Assembly (NCBI GenBank): GCA_025457665.1
Contig: JALOTY010000009.1
Coordinates: 18,169-82,168 of the forward strand
DNA from: Akkermansiaceae bacterium
GTDB lineage: Bacteria > Verrucomicrobiota > Verrucomicrobiia > Verrucomicrobiales > Akkermansiaceae
DNA: 64,000 nt
Reading direction: 5' to 3'
Shown one piece after another: positions 25,994-34,385 of the stretch. Position 1 is the stretch's first letter. Every line of letters begins with the position of its first letter. The notes under the pieces are model-generated. The model had not been told where the DNA came from. It did no database searches and saw only the letters and a program-made list of their open reading frames with translations. The translations under genes were made by a program, and so were the position numbers.

Positions 25994-26314
25994 ATGGCCA
26001 AACGCCGCTCCAAGTCCACGCCCGATGAGCTTGACCTCTTCGATCAGGAGAGCCGCAAGCTTGAGGAGCAGATTGCCGAACTGGCGCGCCTGCCGGAGCA
26101 GGTAGAGCTTGAGAAGAAAGAGCGGGAGTCGACCATCCCACCTCCGGATCACCTTGCGGAGTTGGAGAGGCGGCGTCGCTTCGATGAGCAGGCCGCCCGC
26201 GGCGAAGTCCGCAACGAGCGCCGGGCGCAGGGGAAAAGCCTGGTGCTGATGTTCCTCCTCATCACCGCGACCTTGGCCGTTCTTTCCTGGATCGTCCGGC
26301 TTTCAGGAGCGTAA
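25994..26314 (+). CDS. Small helical protein with C-terminal membrane anchor
   Basis: This 106-residue protein is highly charged for its first 80 residues (DQESRKLEEQIAELARLPEQ and similar, likely coiled coil) and ends with one hydrophobic helix (LVLMFLLITATLAVLSWIV). No family is recognised. It is 11 bp downstream of the larger tail-anchored coiled-coil gene, with the same orientation and topology, so the products probably act together. It ends 2 bp before the end of the convergent MGMT-like gene. Confidence 0.55.
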   Translation: MAKRRSKSTPDELDLFDQESRKLEEQIAELARLPEQVELEKKERESTIPPPDHLAELERRRRFDEQAARGEVRNERRAQGKSLVLMFLLITATLAVLSWIVRLSGA

Positions 26315-26316
26315 AA

Positions 26317-26652
26317 TCAGCCGGGAAACTCGAAGCCGCTGCTTGCGAGATCCACCCTGCCATCCTTGAGGAAGATCACCCCCTCCTCGCGGAGAAGTTG
26401 TTGTTTCCGCTGGATCGCCGCTCCCCTTTCCTCCCCCTGATAACCGCCCAGCGAGCCATCGATCCGGACCACGCGATGACAGGGAACTTGCGGGGCATGA
26501 GGATTCGCCCGCAAGGCCTGACCGACTGCCCGCGGTGACCCGCAGCCCAGAGCCCGCGCGAGGACGCCGTAGGTGGCCACTTTTCCCCGCGGGATTTCGC
26601 CGAGCTTGCGATAAACTCCGGCCGCAAAAACAGAAATCTTGTCGTCGCTCAT
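26317..26652 (-). CDS. MGMT-family DNA alkyltransferase-like protein (single domain)
   Basis: This 111-residue protein corresponds to the C-terminal DNA-binding/active-site domain of O6-alkylguanine alkyltransferases. It shows the winged helix (IPRGKVATYGVLARALGCGSPRAVGQALRANP), the active-site PCHRVV with the acceptor Cys, and GSLGGYQGE. Alkyltransferase-like ATL proteins have PWHR, so the intact Cys argues for real transferase potential. The N-terminal domain of Ada/Ogt is absent. Start at ATG 26652 (MSDDKISVF); an ATG three codons upstream is possible. It would repair or flag O6-alkylguanine. Confidence 0.8.
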   Translation of the reverse strand: MSDDKISVFAAGVYRKLGEIPRGKVATYGVLARALGCGSPRAVGQALRANPHAPQVPCHRVVRIDGSLGGYQGEERGAAIQRKQQLLREEGVIFLKDGRVDLASSGFEFPG

Positions 26653-26693
26653 CCTTGGCACACACTACCCGCAACCCAGATTCTGTCACGCCC

Positions 26694-27590
26694 ATGATCC
26701 CACACAGCCTCCTCGCCCTGTCCCTTGTTGCCACCGCCGCCACGGCGGAAACTCTCGATCTCGGGCGGCTCGTCCCCGCCGGGAGCGCCCGCTTCGAATC
26801 CACCTTCGGTCTTGATTTCGAAGGCCCCACGCCGGGCGAGGTGGACATGAGCACTCTGTCGTTTTTCACCCGTCTCGATTCCGTGATGCTGGGTGAGGGT
26901 CTGCAATGGTTGCCGACCTTCTCGTACGAGGCCACCTCCTTTGATTTCGATGCCCGACCCTTCGGCCTCGCTCCCGGCGCGCCGGATCTCGAGGATCCCA
27001 TGCACCGGATTTCCTTCGCCAACTACTTTCTCTATCAGCCGGACGACTGCTGGTTCCATGGCCTCATGGTTTCGCCGGAAATCCGCTCGTCCTTCGATCA
27101 CCTGAACTCACGCGACTTCAGCCTCTCCGCGGCGTTCGGTTCCGGTTATCGTTTCAGCGAGCGTCTCATCGTCGGTTTCGGCATCTATGCCGAGGACATC
27201 ACCAATGACCCCTGGCTCATTGCCGGCCCGGCCTTCCTGTGGAATCCTTCGGAGCGCTGGTCGGTGAGCTTCTTCGGCCCCCGTTTCACGGCCCGTCGGC
27301 ATTTCTCCGCAGACTCGAATCTCGCCTTTGAAGCCGGATGGAATGGCGGGCAGTGGAGTGTCGATGCCTTTGGACAGGACGCGAAGCTCGATCTTGATTC
27401 CACCCGCGCCGGCCTCGTTTACCGGCATCGCATCCATGATGGCTGGTGGCTGGAAGCTGCCGCCGGCATGACCTTCAGCAATGATCTCCGCGTCATGTCC
27501 GCTGGAGGGCGCGACCTTTTCCCCGCCGTCATGGGGGAAACCGGAGCAGCACCCTACGTGCGCGTCGGGGTGAGCCTGATGAACTGGTAA
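26694..27590 (+). CDS. Outer-membrane beta-barrel-like protein
   Basis: This 298-residue protein has a short signal peptide (MIPHSLLALSLVATAATA) and alternating hydrophobic/polar strands with many aromatic residues, ending in GVSLMNW, a C-terminal aromatic typical of outer-membrane barrels. It resembles the DUF6268 family of predicted barrel proteins, known from planctomycetes and bacteroidetes; function unknown. It is divergent from the MGMT-like gene (41 bp) and is followed by a terminator. No operon partner is evident. Confidence 0.65.
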   Translation: MIPHSLLALSLVATAATAETLDLGRLVPAGSARFESTFGLDFEGPTPGEVDMSTLSFFTRLDSVMLGEGLQWLPTFSYEATSFDFDARPFGLAPGAPDLEDPMHRISFANYFLYQPDDCWFHGLMVSPEIRSSFDHLNSRDFSLSAAFGSGYRFSERLIVGFGIYAEDITNDPWLIAGPAFLWNPSERWSVSFFGPRFTARRHFSADSNLAFEAGWNGGQWSVDAFGQDAKLDLDSTRAGLVYRHRIHDGWWLEAAAGMTFSNDLRVMSAGGRDLFPAVMGETGAAPYVRVGVSLMNW

Positions 27591-27599
27591 GACCCACCG

Positions 27600-27638
27600 G
27601 GCCAGGACGCACTCAGCGCTTCCTGGCCTTTTTCTTTT
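27600..27638 (+). terminator. Rho-independent terminator after the barrel gene
   Basis: GGCCAGGA (27600-27607) pairs with TCCTGGCC (27621-27628) and is followed by TTTTTCTTTT. The stem's right arm and the T-run double as the coding end (basic Lys/Arg codons) of the convergent SET gene. Confidence 0.65.
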
Positions 27639-28179
27639 CGATCCGCTTGCGCAGTTCCGGCCATTGCTCGCGGCTGACGATGTAGCCCACGCAGCCCTCC
27701 TTGCCGCAGCGGCAGGGATGGTCTTCGTAGCAGTCGATGTCGAAACCGTAATCGAATGTCAGCTCCTCGCCCGCCTTGATGGCCCGCAGGGAGTAGATGA
27801 AGATCTTTCCTCCGACGATCCATGCTTCGCAATTCGGCTCGCAGGAATGATTGATCAGTCGGGCGGTGTTCCATGGCACATCGCCATCGATGTCCCATTC
27901 TTCATCCAGCGTGAAAATGTAAACCGCCGCATCGCCGGTTTTCTCGGCTTTCTCTGCCTGTGCCCAGGCGCGGCGTTCGCTCTCTTTCTTGTTCACGAGT
28001 TCGCCGGTGTATTCGATGATCTCGCTCTCCGGGGCAATGTCCCGCGTGGCATAAACCCCGCGGCCGTGGATGGCGGAACCGCGCACTTCGCATAACTCGC
28101 TCTGACCCCGCTCCCAAAGTTTCCTGAGCTTGCGGATCATTTTGGCCTCCTCGCGGATCTTGTCCTGTTTGCTTCCCAT
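27613..28179 (-). CDS. SET-domain protein lysine methyltransferase
   Basis: This 188-residue protein is a compact SET enzyme: GRGVYATRDIAPESEIIEYTG at the start of the domain, NTARLINHSCEPNCEAW (the RxxNHS pseudoknot), GEELTFDYGF and a post-SET CRCGKEGCVGYI zinc motif. SET enzymes transfer methyl from SAM to protein lysine. Bacterial versions are often viewed as acquired from, or exchanged with, eukaryotes; chlamydial relatives modify histone-like proteins. Start at ATG 28179 gives an N-terminal helical lead. Substrate is unknown, but the Lys-rich protein at 13002-13286 is a candidate. Confidence 0.85.
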   Translation of the reverse strand: MGSKQDKIREEAKMIRKLRKLWERGQSELCEVRGSAIHGRGVYATRDIAPESEIIEYTGELVNKKESERRAWAQAEKAEKTGDAAVYIFTLDEEWDIDGDVPWNTARLINHSCEPNCEAWIVGGKIFIYSLRAIKAGEELTFDYGFDIDCYEDHPCRCGKEGCVGYIVSREQWPELRKRIEKKKARKR

Positions 28180-28225
28180 ATCTGCTTGCGTTGATGCTTC
28201 CTTGCCCGACCTCCGACATCGGACT

Positions 28226-28807
28226 TCATTTCACCTCCTCGCGCTTCACTTCGGGAAGCTGGAGATTCGCCGGCAGGGAGGTGAAAAAGCTCCGCAAATC
28301 GGAGACCGTCACGTCACTGCCATTGATGAAAGTCCAGTTGAGCTTGTCCTTGTCCGCCACCGCGACCTGAAACCCATAGACCTTGAGCAGCGCCGGCTTG
28401 GGATTGGCATTCTGCAGCACGCGCAATTCGGTCACGGTCGGCACGAGCAGCAGCCACTTGGTCATCACTTCGGCACCGTCCGCGCCCTTGCCCGGCCAGA
28501 CTTCATGGACCTTGGGTTCACCGTAGGTCGCCACGGAAAGAATGCTGATCCCATTGCGCGCCATCGTCGGGCCGATCGAACGCAGTTGCTCTTCGAGTTT
28601 CTCCATCCCGCCGATGCGCTTCGCCAAGCGCTCCTTCCACTGGGGATACATGAGCTGCACGGCGATCTCGTGTTCCCCCATGACGATCTTTTTGCCCATC
28701 TCGTTCACGGCATCCTCGGCGGATTTCACCACCTCCGGCGGAGCGATGACCTGGGCCGCCAGGGGCAGGAGTCCGAGGAAAAACACACAAATCAGGTGCT
28801 TGAACAT
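28226..28807 (-). CDS. Uncharacterised exported protein
   Basis: This 193-residue protein has a signal peptide (MFKHLICVFFLGLLPLAAQ) and a mixed alpha/beta mature part (EDAVNEMGKKIVMGEHEIA, MYPQWKERLAKRIGGMEKL, LRSFFTSLPANLQLPE). I recognise no enzyme motif. Two features suggest conserved use: the regular helical first half and the Trp-containing FQVAVADKDKLNWTFINGSD near the end. It is 46 bp upstream of the SET gene on the same strand and divergent from parB. Confidence 0.55.
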   Translation of the reverse strand: MFKHLICVFFLGLLPLAAQVIAPPEVVKSAEDAVNEMGKKIVMGEHEIAVQLMYPQWKERLAKRIGGMEKLEEQLRSIGPTMARNGISILSVATYGEPKVHEVWPGKGADGAEVMTKWLLLVPTVTELRVLQNANPKPALLKVYGFQVAVADKDKLNWTFINGSDVTVSDLRSFFTSLPANLQLPEVKREEVK

Positions 28808-28972
28808 GCCCGAATGGATGACTCCCCCCTCTCCCGAGGTCAAGCGCGCCCTCCTGCCAGCCTCCTTTCGGCCCACCCCGCCGCCCGATTCGCCTTCTGC
28901 CACCGACATCCGCGCGATTCCCCACAAATCGGCTTGGCTTCCCCGGCCGCCATTTGTCAGCTTCCCCCTCCC

Positions 28973-29869
28973 ATGTCGAAGCAGGCTCTAGGCAAAGGAC
29001 TCGGTGCCCTCATCCGCAAACAAGGTCCGAACACAGATGCTCCCTCCCCCCAGGAAGGTGCCGGGAAAGCTCGCGAAGTCGCGATCGATCTCGTGGTCCC
29101 CAGCCCGCTTCAACCGCGGACTCATTTCGTCGAATCCCCTCTCGATGAACTCGTGGATTCGATCCGCCAGCATGGCATCATCCAGCCTCTCATCGTCCGT
29201 CCGGTCAACGGCAAGTTCGAGCTGATCGCCGGCGAACGTCGTTGGCGCGCCTCGAAAAAACTCGGCCTCGCCACCGTCCCGGTCATCGAACGCGAAGCAT
29301 CCGACCGCGACGTGCTCGAAATGGCCCTGATCGAGAACCTCCAGCGGGAGGACCTCAATCCCATCGAAGAAGCCGCCGGCTATGTCCGGCTCGCCCGCGA
29401 GTTTTCGATGAAACAGGACGAGATCGGCACCCGCGTCGGCAAGTCCCGCGCCAGCGTCGCCAATGCGATGCGCCTGCTCGAACTCCACCCGGACATTCAG
29501 CCGCTCGTCGCCCAAGGACGCCTCAGTGTCGGCCACGCCAAGGCCATCCTCGCCATCAAGGACAAGGACACCCAGCTTCTCGCCAGCGATCTGATCATCC
29601 GCAAGTCCCTCACCGTCCGAGCCGCGGAAAAACTCGCCCAGGAGTACTCCAGCGAGGCCGTGGAAAAAAAGGGCGCGCGCAGTTCCGGCGGGCAATCGTC
29701 CCAGGAAGCGGATGCCCACATCCGCTCCATTCAGAACCACCTCCGCGACCATTTCGCCACCCACGTGACGGTCCATCACAGCGCCAAAAAGGGCCGGATC
29801 GAGCTGGAATACTACGGCAACGACGACCTCCAGCGCATCCTCGACCTTCTCGGCATCGGCGAGGTCTGA
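28973..29869 (+). CDS. parB: Chromosome-partitioning protein ParB
   Basis: This 298-residue protein is a typical chromosomal ParB: an N-terminal KQALGKGLGALI patch (ParA-contact type), the CTPase fold with LQPRTHF and GERRWRA, a helix-turn-helix domain (MKQDEIGTRVGKSRASVANAMRL in outline) and a C-terminal dimerisation domain (IQNHLRDHFATHVTVHHS). ParB binds parS, slides as a CTP-dependent clamp and drives origin segregation with ParA. No parA precedes it here: the upstream neighbour is a divergent exported-protein gene. The ATG at 28973 is the family start; an earlier reading antisense to that gene is not supported. Confidence 0.92.
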   Translation: MSKQALGKGLGALIRKQGPNTDAPSPQEGAGKAREVAIDLVVPSPLQPRTHFVESPLDELVDSIRQHGIIQPLIVRPVNGKFELIAGERRWRASKKLGLATVPVIEREASDRDVLEMALIENLQREDLNPIEEAAGYVRLAREFSMKQDEIGTRVGKSRASVANAMRLLELHPDIQPLVAQGRLSVGHAKAILAIKDKDTQLLASDLIIRKSLTVRAAEKLAQEYSSEAVEKKGARSSGGQSSQEADAHIRSIQNHLRDHFATHVTVHHSAKKGRIELEYYGNDDLQRILDLLGIGEV

Positions 29870-29923
29870 GAAACTCTCCACCCTTGCCGTCGGCCCACGG
29901 ATGGCGGAGTGTTCCCAAAAGCC

Positions 29924-30904
29924 ATGCGCCGCGCCACCGCTCTCGTTCTCCCCCTTGCCCTCATTCCGGCACTTCTGCTCACCGTCTGCCGCAAAGGCCC
30001 GGAAGGCAGCAAGGCGGAAGCGGCTTCCACGGTTCCTTTCGAACCCCTCCCCGCGACCTTTGCGGACAGCTTCTCGGGAGAAAAAGCCTTCCAGCACGTC
30101 GCCGATATCGTCGCCCTCGGCCCCCGCCCGCCGGAAAGCAAGGGCCATGCGGACACGCTCGACTACATCGAAAAATCCCTGGCCGCCTCCGGCTGGACCA
30201 GCCGCCGCCAGACCCTCCGCGCCGCCACGCCGGACGGGCCCATGACCTTCACCAACCTCATCGCCCGCTACTCCTCGGCCCCGGCGATGCCGGACTCGCT
30301 CCCCGTGATCCTCGGCGGCCACTTCGACTCGAAAATCCTCCCCTTCCCATTCGTCGGTGCGAACGATGGCGGCTCCTCGACCGGCATCATGATTGAAATC
30401 GCCCGGGTTCTTTCCGCCGATCCCAAGCAGGCGGCCAAGGTGGAGCTGGTCTTCTTCGATGGCGAGGAAGCCATCCGCGAAAACATCACCCCCTCCGACG
30501 GGCTCTACGGATCGAAATACTTCGCCCACGAAATGCTCACCCGCCGCACCTTGCCGGCATTCGGCATGGTCATCGATATCGTTGGCGACCCTCGATACGC
30601 GCTCTATTGGAACCCCGAATCCCCTGCCACTTTCCAGGAAGCCGTGGCCCGTGAGTCCGCCGCGCTTGCCTTTGCCCTGCCCGTGAAAGTCGCGCCCGGA
30701 CAGATCATCGATGACCACATCCCGCTTCAGAACGCCGGCTTGCCCTGCCTTCATCTCATCGGCGATTTCATGACCATGCCCTACTGGCATCAGCCCGGCG
30801 ACACCCTCGACAAGGTCACCCCTGAAATGCTCGATCGCGTGGGCAAACTGGTCCTGCGCTTTCTCAGCACCCCGGGATTGGTCGAAAACCCACCGCCACC
30901 CTGA
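29924..30904 (+). CDS. M28-family peptidase, glutaminyl cyclase-like lipoprotein
   Basis: This 326-residue protein has a lipobox-like signal end (LLLTVCRKG) and an M28/glutaminyl-cyclase zinc fold. GGHFDSK, VGANDGGSSTGIMIEIAR (Zn-ligand Asp), VFFDGEEA with the base/ligand Glu pair, IIDDHIPLQNAG and YWHQPGDT (Zn-ligand His) are all in order. The single-Zn pattern and the IDDHIPF-like loop match glutaminyl-peptide cyclotransferases, which turn N-terminal Gln into pyroglutamate. It is 54 bp after parB. A GTG at 29909 would add five residues. Confidence 0.8.
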   Translation: MRRATALVLPLALIPALLLTVCRKGPEGSKAEAASTVPFEPLPATFADSFSGEKAFQHVADIVALGPRPPESKGHADTLDYIEKSLAASGWTSRRQTLRAATPDGPMTFTNLIARYSSAPAMPDSLPVILGGHFDSKILPFPFVGANDGGSSTGIMIEIARVLSADPKQAAKVELVFFDGEEAIRENITPSDGLYGSKYFAHEMLTRRTLPAFGMVIDIVGDPRYALYWNPESPATFQEAVARESAALAFALPVKVAPGQIIDDHIPLQNAGLPCLHLIGDFMTMPYWHQPGDTLDKVTPEMLDRVGKLVLRFLSTPGLVENPPPP

Positions 30905-30970
30905 GCCCCGCTCCGCGCCATCCGGAATTTCAGCCTTGTCGCCGCCGCCGGGCAGCCCACCTTCGCCGCC

Positions 30971-31588
30971 ATGTCGAAATACGCTGGCGAAGAAGTGCTC
31001 GTCGTCCCACGGGCCCTGTTTGATGAAATCGGCTCCTTCTCAGGAATCCGGACTGAGGAGATCGATGCTGCCATCGCCCGCCTGCTCGATCCCGCCAACC
31101 ACTTTTTCATGGACCGCGCCACTGCGGAGGAAGATCCCACGCACAAACAAATCATCCCCTACTGCGTGATCCGTTGTGGCGACCGTATCCTGAACTACAC
31201 CCGCGGCAAAGCCGGCGGCGAAGCCCGCCTCCACGCCCAGCGCTCCGTCGGCGTCGGCGGTCACATCAACCCCATCGATACCGGCGGCGGCCGCACCGGT
31301 CCCGAAGCCTACCAGGCCGCTGTCGAACGCGAGTTGCATGAGGAACTCGTCTTCGATGCCCCCCACCACAACCGCATCATCGGACTCCTCAACGATGACT
31401 CGAACCCCGTCGGCCAAGTCCACCTTGGCATCGTCCACCTCATCGAAATCGAAAGCGAAGCCGTCCGCTCGAACGAAGATGCTCTAACAGACCTGACCTT
31501 CACCTCCCTCGCCGATCTCAGCGGCCCTCTTTTCGATCGCCTCGAAACCTGGTCCCAGGCCTGCATCCGCCATCTGGCCGAGGCGTGA
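30971..31588 (+). CDS. Nudix-like hydrolase
   Basis: This 205-residue protein contains a Nudix-type segment: VGVGGHIN followed by AAVERELHEELVF, a REx2EE-containing helix in a slightly altered Nudix box. It is preceded by a helical N-terminal domain with YCVIRCGDRILNYTRG. The Nudix Gly/Glu spacing departs from the classical G-x5-E-x7 pattern because of a GGGRTGPEAYQ insertion. The substrate is unknown, presumably a nucleoside diphosphate-linked compound. It precedes the VOC gene by 36 bp, a spacer that contains a CTAACAA word. Confidence 0.65.
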   Translation: MSKYAGEEVLVVPRALFDEIGSFSGIRTEEIDAAIARLLDPANHFFMDRATAEEDPTHKQIIPYCVIRCGDRILNYTRGKAGGEARLHAQRSVGVGGHINPIDTGGGRTGPEAYQAAVERELHEELVFDAPHHNRIIGLLNDDSNPVGQVHLGIVHLIEIESEAVRSNEDALTDLTFTSLADLSGPLFDRLETWSQACIRHLAEA

Positions 31589-31624
31589 CACTCCAACCAA
31601 GAAAATCTAACAACTCTCCTCCCC

Positions 31625-32095
31625 ATGACTCCCGGCGTTCCCGAAGGTTACTCCACCCTCACCCCATCGCTCAACCTGCGCGGCGCGCGGAAGGCCCTGG
31701 CATTCTATCAGCAGGCCTTCGATGCCGTGGAACGCTTTGTCATGCCCGATGAAAAGGGCGGAGTCATGCATGGCGAAATGCAGATCGGTGATTCCATCGT
31801 CATGTTCTGCGATGAGGACCCTGAATGGGGCGCGCTGAGTCCTGAATCCGCCGGCGGATGCCCGCTGAGCCTGAATCTCTATGTTCCGGACTGCGATGCC
31901 CTCACCGCCCAAGCCTCGACAGCCGGAGCGGAAATCCTCAAGCAACCCAGCACCTACCCCTGGGGAGAGCGCAGTGCCATGGTCCGCGACCCCTTCGGTT
32001 TCCGCTGGGCGATCTGCACCCATGTCGAGGACGTGGAGCCCGAGGAAGTCCAGCGCAGGCTGGCCCGCTGGGATCCCATCGCCGGAACCTGGTGA
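31625..32095 (+). CDS. VOC-family (PhnB/glyoxalase-like) protein
   Basis: This 156-residue protein is a VOC-superfamily member of the PhnB type: TPSLNLRGARKALAFYQQAF at the start, MHGEMQIGDSIVMFCDE in the middle, YPWGERSAMVRDPFGFRWAI towards the end. VOC folds include glyoxalases, dioxygenases and resistance proteins; the metal ligands are not clearly those of any one class. It is convergent with the aldo/keto reductase, with only 10 bp between stops. Function is not assignable. Confidence 0.8.
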   Translation: MTPGVPEGYSTLTPSLNLRGARKALAFYQQAFDAVERFVMPDEKGGVMHGEMQIGDSIVMFCDEDPEWGALSPESAGGCPLSLNLYVPDCDALTAQASTAGAEILKQPSTYPWGERSAMVRDPFGFRWAICTHVEDVEPEEVQRRLARWDPIAGTW

Positions 32096-32105
32096 TCCCG
32101 CACTC

Positions 32106-33221
32106 TCACCAATCGCTGCCCAAGCCGTAACGGCCCGCCAGCTCTAACAATTCCTCACGCATCGGCCATTCGTCCGGCCGTTCACTGCTTGCATGGCGCT
32201 TGCTCGCGCCTTTCAGGGTCATGCAGCCGGTGTTGTCGCCGATGGCCTTGATCTCCTCCACTTCGCTTGCGGACAGGCGGATGTCAGGGATCACTGCAAA
32301 CTCACGGATGCGGTCTTCGATGGATCGTGCGTCATCTCCCGCTTCCTGAATGAAGGTGGGCACCACGCTTTCCACCGGCCGCTGGCTCAGGTTCCAGACC
32401 GCTGCGAGTTGGATCATGCTCAGGCCGTGACGTTCGGCGATGGGTTTCATCTTTTCAATCTTCTCCAAGCCATGACCCACCCAGCCCTCGGGGCGATAGG
32501 CGCGATGATCTCCCGGTTTGAAAACGTGATCCGACTTCATGTCCCCGAAGAAAAGCCCGCCGAAATCAACCACGCGGGTGAGCACCTTCACGCCGTGTTT
32601 TTCGCAAGCAGGCAAGGTCAGCCCGACAGGCCAGGGCTCCAGCGGATTGAGAATGAGCATGGCCCAATCGATGTCCGACCCGAAGCGTTCAAGGCAATGG
32701 ACCACATCGAGGGTGAACCCATTTGCAGGTCCGGGGGCGATGCCCAATCTCGCCACCATGCCGGAATCCTTGAGTGCCCGCAATCCGTCCCACACGGCCT
32801 CACTGGTGTATCCGGTCTCATCCGGATTGTGGAGCATCAGCAGATCGAAATGGTCGGTGCGGCAATGTTTGAGCGAATCGGCACAGGCCATTTCCAGATA
32901 GGCCGCATACTGATCCGGACCGCGCAGCTCGGGATCGGTGAAACGCGGATAGCCCCGGCTGCCCTGCCTCTGACCCTCATGGAAATCATGCCCCAGCATG
33001 CCCACCAGGCAGTAGCTGTCGCGATCGATCCCCGCCAAGGCCTCACCTAACAGCTCATCCGCCTTGCCATTGCCATAGACATCCGCCGTGACAAAGGTGC
33101 GGAAGCCGGCCTCGTAGGCAGTCTGGATGCACTCGCGGTAGCGGGCCTCGCTCAGTGTCTCGCCAAAGTGCATGAAGCGTCCGCCGCTCCAGGTGCCATA
33201 CGCGGTCGTGGTCAGATCCAT
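32106..33221 (-). CDS. Aldo/keto reductase
   Basis: This 371-residue protein fits the aldo/keto reductase barrel: YRECIQTAYEAGFRTFVTADVYGNGKADELLGEAL (the Asp-Tyr catalytic pair lies in TADVYG), HFDLLMLHNPD, RLGIAPGP and an NADPH-site region towards the C terminus. It would reduce aldehydes or ketones in the cytoplasm. Two TTA codons lie in CTGTTAG/TTGTTAG words (33047, 32144). The start at ATG 33221 (MDLTTTAYGTW) is preferred; ATG 33281 overlaps the upstream stop as ATGA but would add residues with poor codon use. The upstream lipoprotein gene is in the same orientation. Confidence 0.8.
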   Translation of the reverse strand: MDLTTTAYGTWSGGRFMHFGETLSEARYRECIQTAYEAGFRTFVTADVYGNGKADELLGEALAGIDRDSYCLVGMLGHDFHEGQRQGSRGYPRFTDPELRGPDQYAAYLEMACADSLKHCRTDHFDLLMLHNPDETGYTSEAVWDGLRALKDSGMVARLGIAPGPANGFTLDVVHCLERFGSDIDWAMLILNPLEPWPVGLTLPACEKHGVKVLTRVVDFGGLFFGDMKSDHVFKPGDHRAYRPEGWVGHGLEKIEKMKPIAERHGLSMIQLAAVWNLSQRPVESVVPTFIQEAGDDARSIEDRIREFAVIPDIRLSASEVEEIKAIGDNTGCMTLKGASKRHASSERPDEWPMREELLELAGRYGLGSDW

Positions 33222-33277
33222 GGCTTTCCCATAAGCCCCGCACGCCCCCCGGTCAACGGCCGGAAAGCCGGTGGAGT

Positions 33278-34294
33278 TCATGGCATCGATGCCCAGGCAC
33301 GCGCACGGGTGATCTTCACCCCGCCCTGCATCCGGAACTCCGGCCCGGAACCCAGCTTCCGCGTGAGGTTTTCGACCACTTCGTATTCCTCCCGCAGCAC
33401 CATGGGAAAAAGCAGGGAGGCCCAAATCCGGCCCTTGGTGATCGTCACCTCCGCCTCTTCCCTGCCGCCGTAAGCGGTGAGGCGGTTTTTGACCGTGTAG
33501 CTTCCTTCCACCGCAAAGACCCCGCAAGGATGTCCGGCGATGGGTTCCTCGCCTTCAAACACAAGCACCACCCGGCCGCCGGAATCAAAGGGATCGAGCA
33601 ACTTCACCGCATTGCCGGCCAGCACGATACGGTCACCCGAGCGCCACACCCGTGCCGGCGAAAACCACTGGACCCGCGGATGCGCGCCGGCATCGACCAG
33701 CAATTGCGGAAACTCCCCGCCCAGTTCCGCCGCCCAGCTTTCCAGGTCCGGCTCACGCGTCCCTTCGGGAGCCTTGAAATACCAACCCTCCTCGCTCACG
33801 CCGAAATACAACGCCTTCCCCTCACGGCCTTTTTCCCGCAAGGGCGAGGTATCCACTTCCGGTTTTTTTCCCGCCTCGACCTGGGCTTGTTCCACCCGCT
33901 CCAGGTTCATCGTAAACTGCCCGGCTCCTTTGGTGAAAAGCATGCGCGTCTCGAAGCTCCCACTCAGGGTTTTCGACTCATTTCCCAGGGCACTGCCCTC
34001 CATCACCCGCACGTCCTGCATCTCCCGGGTGACGCTCAGCACGCCTTGGATCTTCGATGGAAACTCGATGTCCCGTCGGAAAGAGACCCCTTCCTCGGTC
34101 CGCGTCACCATGGCATCCATCGATGCCTCGGCACTGCCACCCGGTGGAACGACCACGGTTCCCAGGACCGCACCGCCACCCGTCACCCCGCCAAACAGCC
34201 CGCGGGCCTTCTCGCAACTGGCAAGAAAGCCAAACATCGCCACCACCATCAGTAGCCGCATGCAGGACATGGTCGTCATCGTGACCGGATTCAT
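33278..34294 (-). CDS. Uncharacterised lipoprotein
   Basis: This ~338-residue protein has a hydrophobic signal ending in a lipobox (MFGFLASC). The mature part is long and beta-rich, with a Gly/Ala-rich start (LFGGVTGGGAVLGTVVVPPGG), repeated Glu-rich strands and a region rich in Gly/Trp. It contains no recognisable catalytic motif. The start is uncertain between ATG codons at 34306, 34294 and 34279. It is encoded upstream of the aldo/keto reductase on the same strand, with stop and a possible downstream start overlapping. Confidence 0.55.
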   Translation of the reverse strand: MNPVTMTTMSCMRLLMVVAMFGFLASCEKARGLFGGVTGGGAVLGTVVVPPGGSAEASMDAMVTRTEEGVSFRRDIEFPSKIQGVLSVTREMQDVRVMEGSALGNESKTLSGSFETRMLFTKGAGQFTMNLERVEQAQVEAGKKPEVDTSPLREKGREGKALYFGVSEEGWYFKAPEGTREPDLESWAAELGGEFPQLLVDAGAHPRVQWFSPARVWRSGDRIVLAGNAVKLLDPFDSGGRVVLVFEGEEPIAGHPCGVFAVEGSYTVKNRLTAYGGREEAEVTITKGRIWASLLFPMVLREEYEVVENLTRKLGSGPEFRMQGGVKITRARAWASMP

Positions 34295-34385
34295 CAGCGC
34301 TGCCAAGTCATGGCTTTGCCTTCAAGCACAGCCCAGGCCCATCGGCCAGGCGTGAGGAAAGCCTCGGTCCGCCCCCCCCTTGCCC

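Noticed and set aside
28808..28972. parS site near parB
   Set aside because: I looked for TGTTTCACGTGAAACA-like palindromes and saw none in the window, although a fuzzy search was not possible.
33221..33281. ATG 33281 as start of the aldo/keto reductase
   Set aside because: It makes a neat ATGA overlap, but the added residues have unusual codons and no family similarity; kept only as an alternative.
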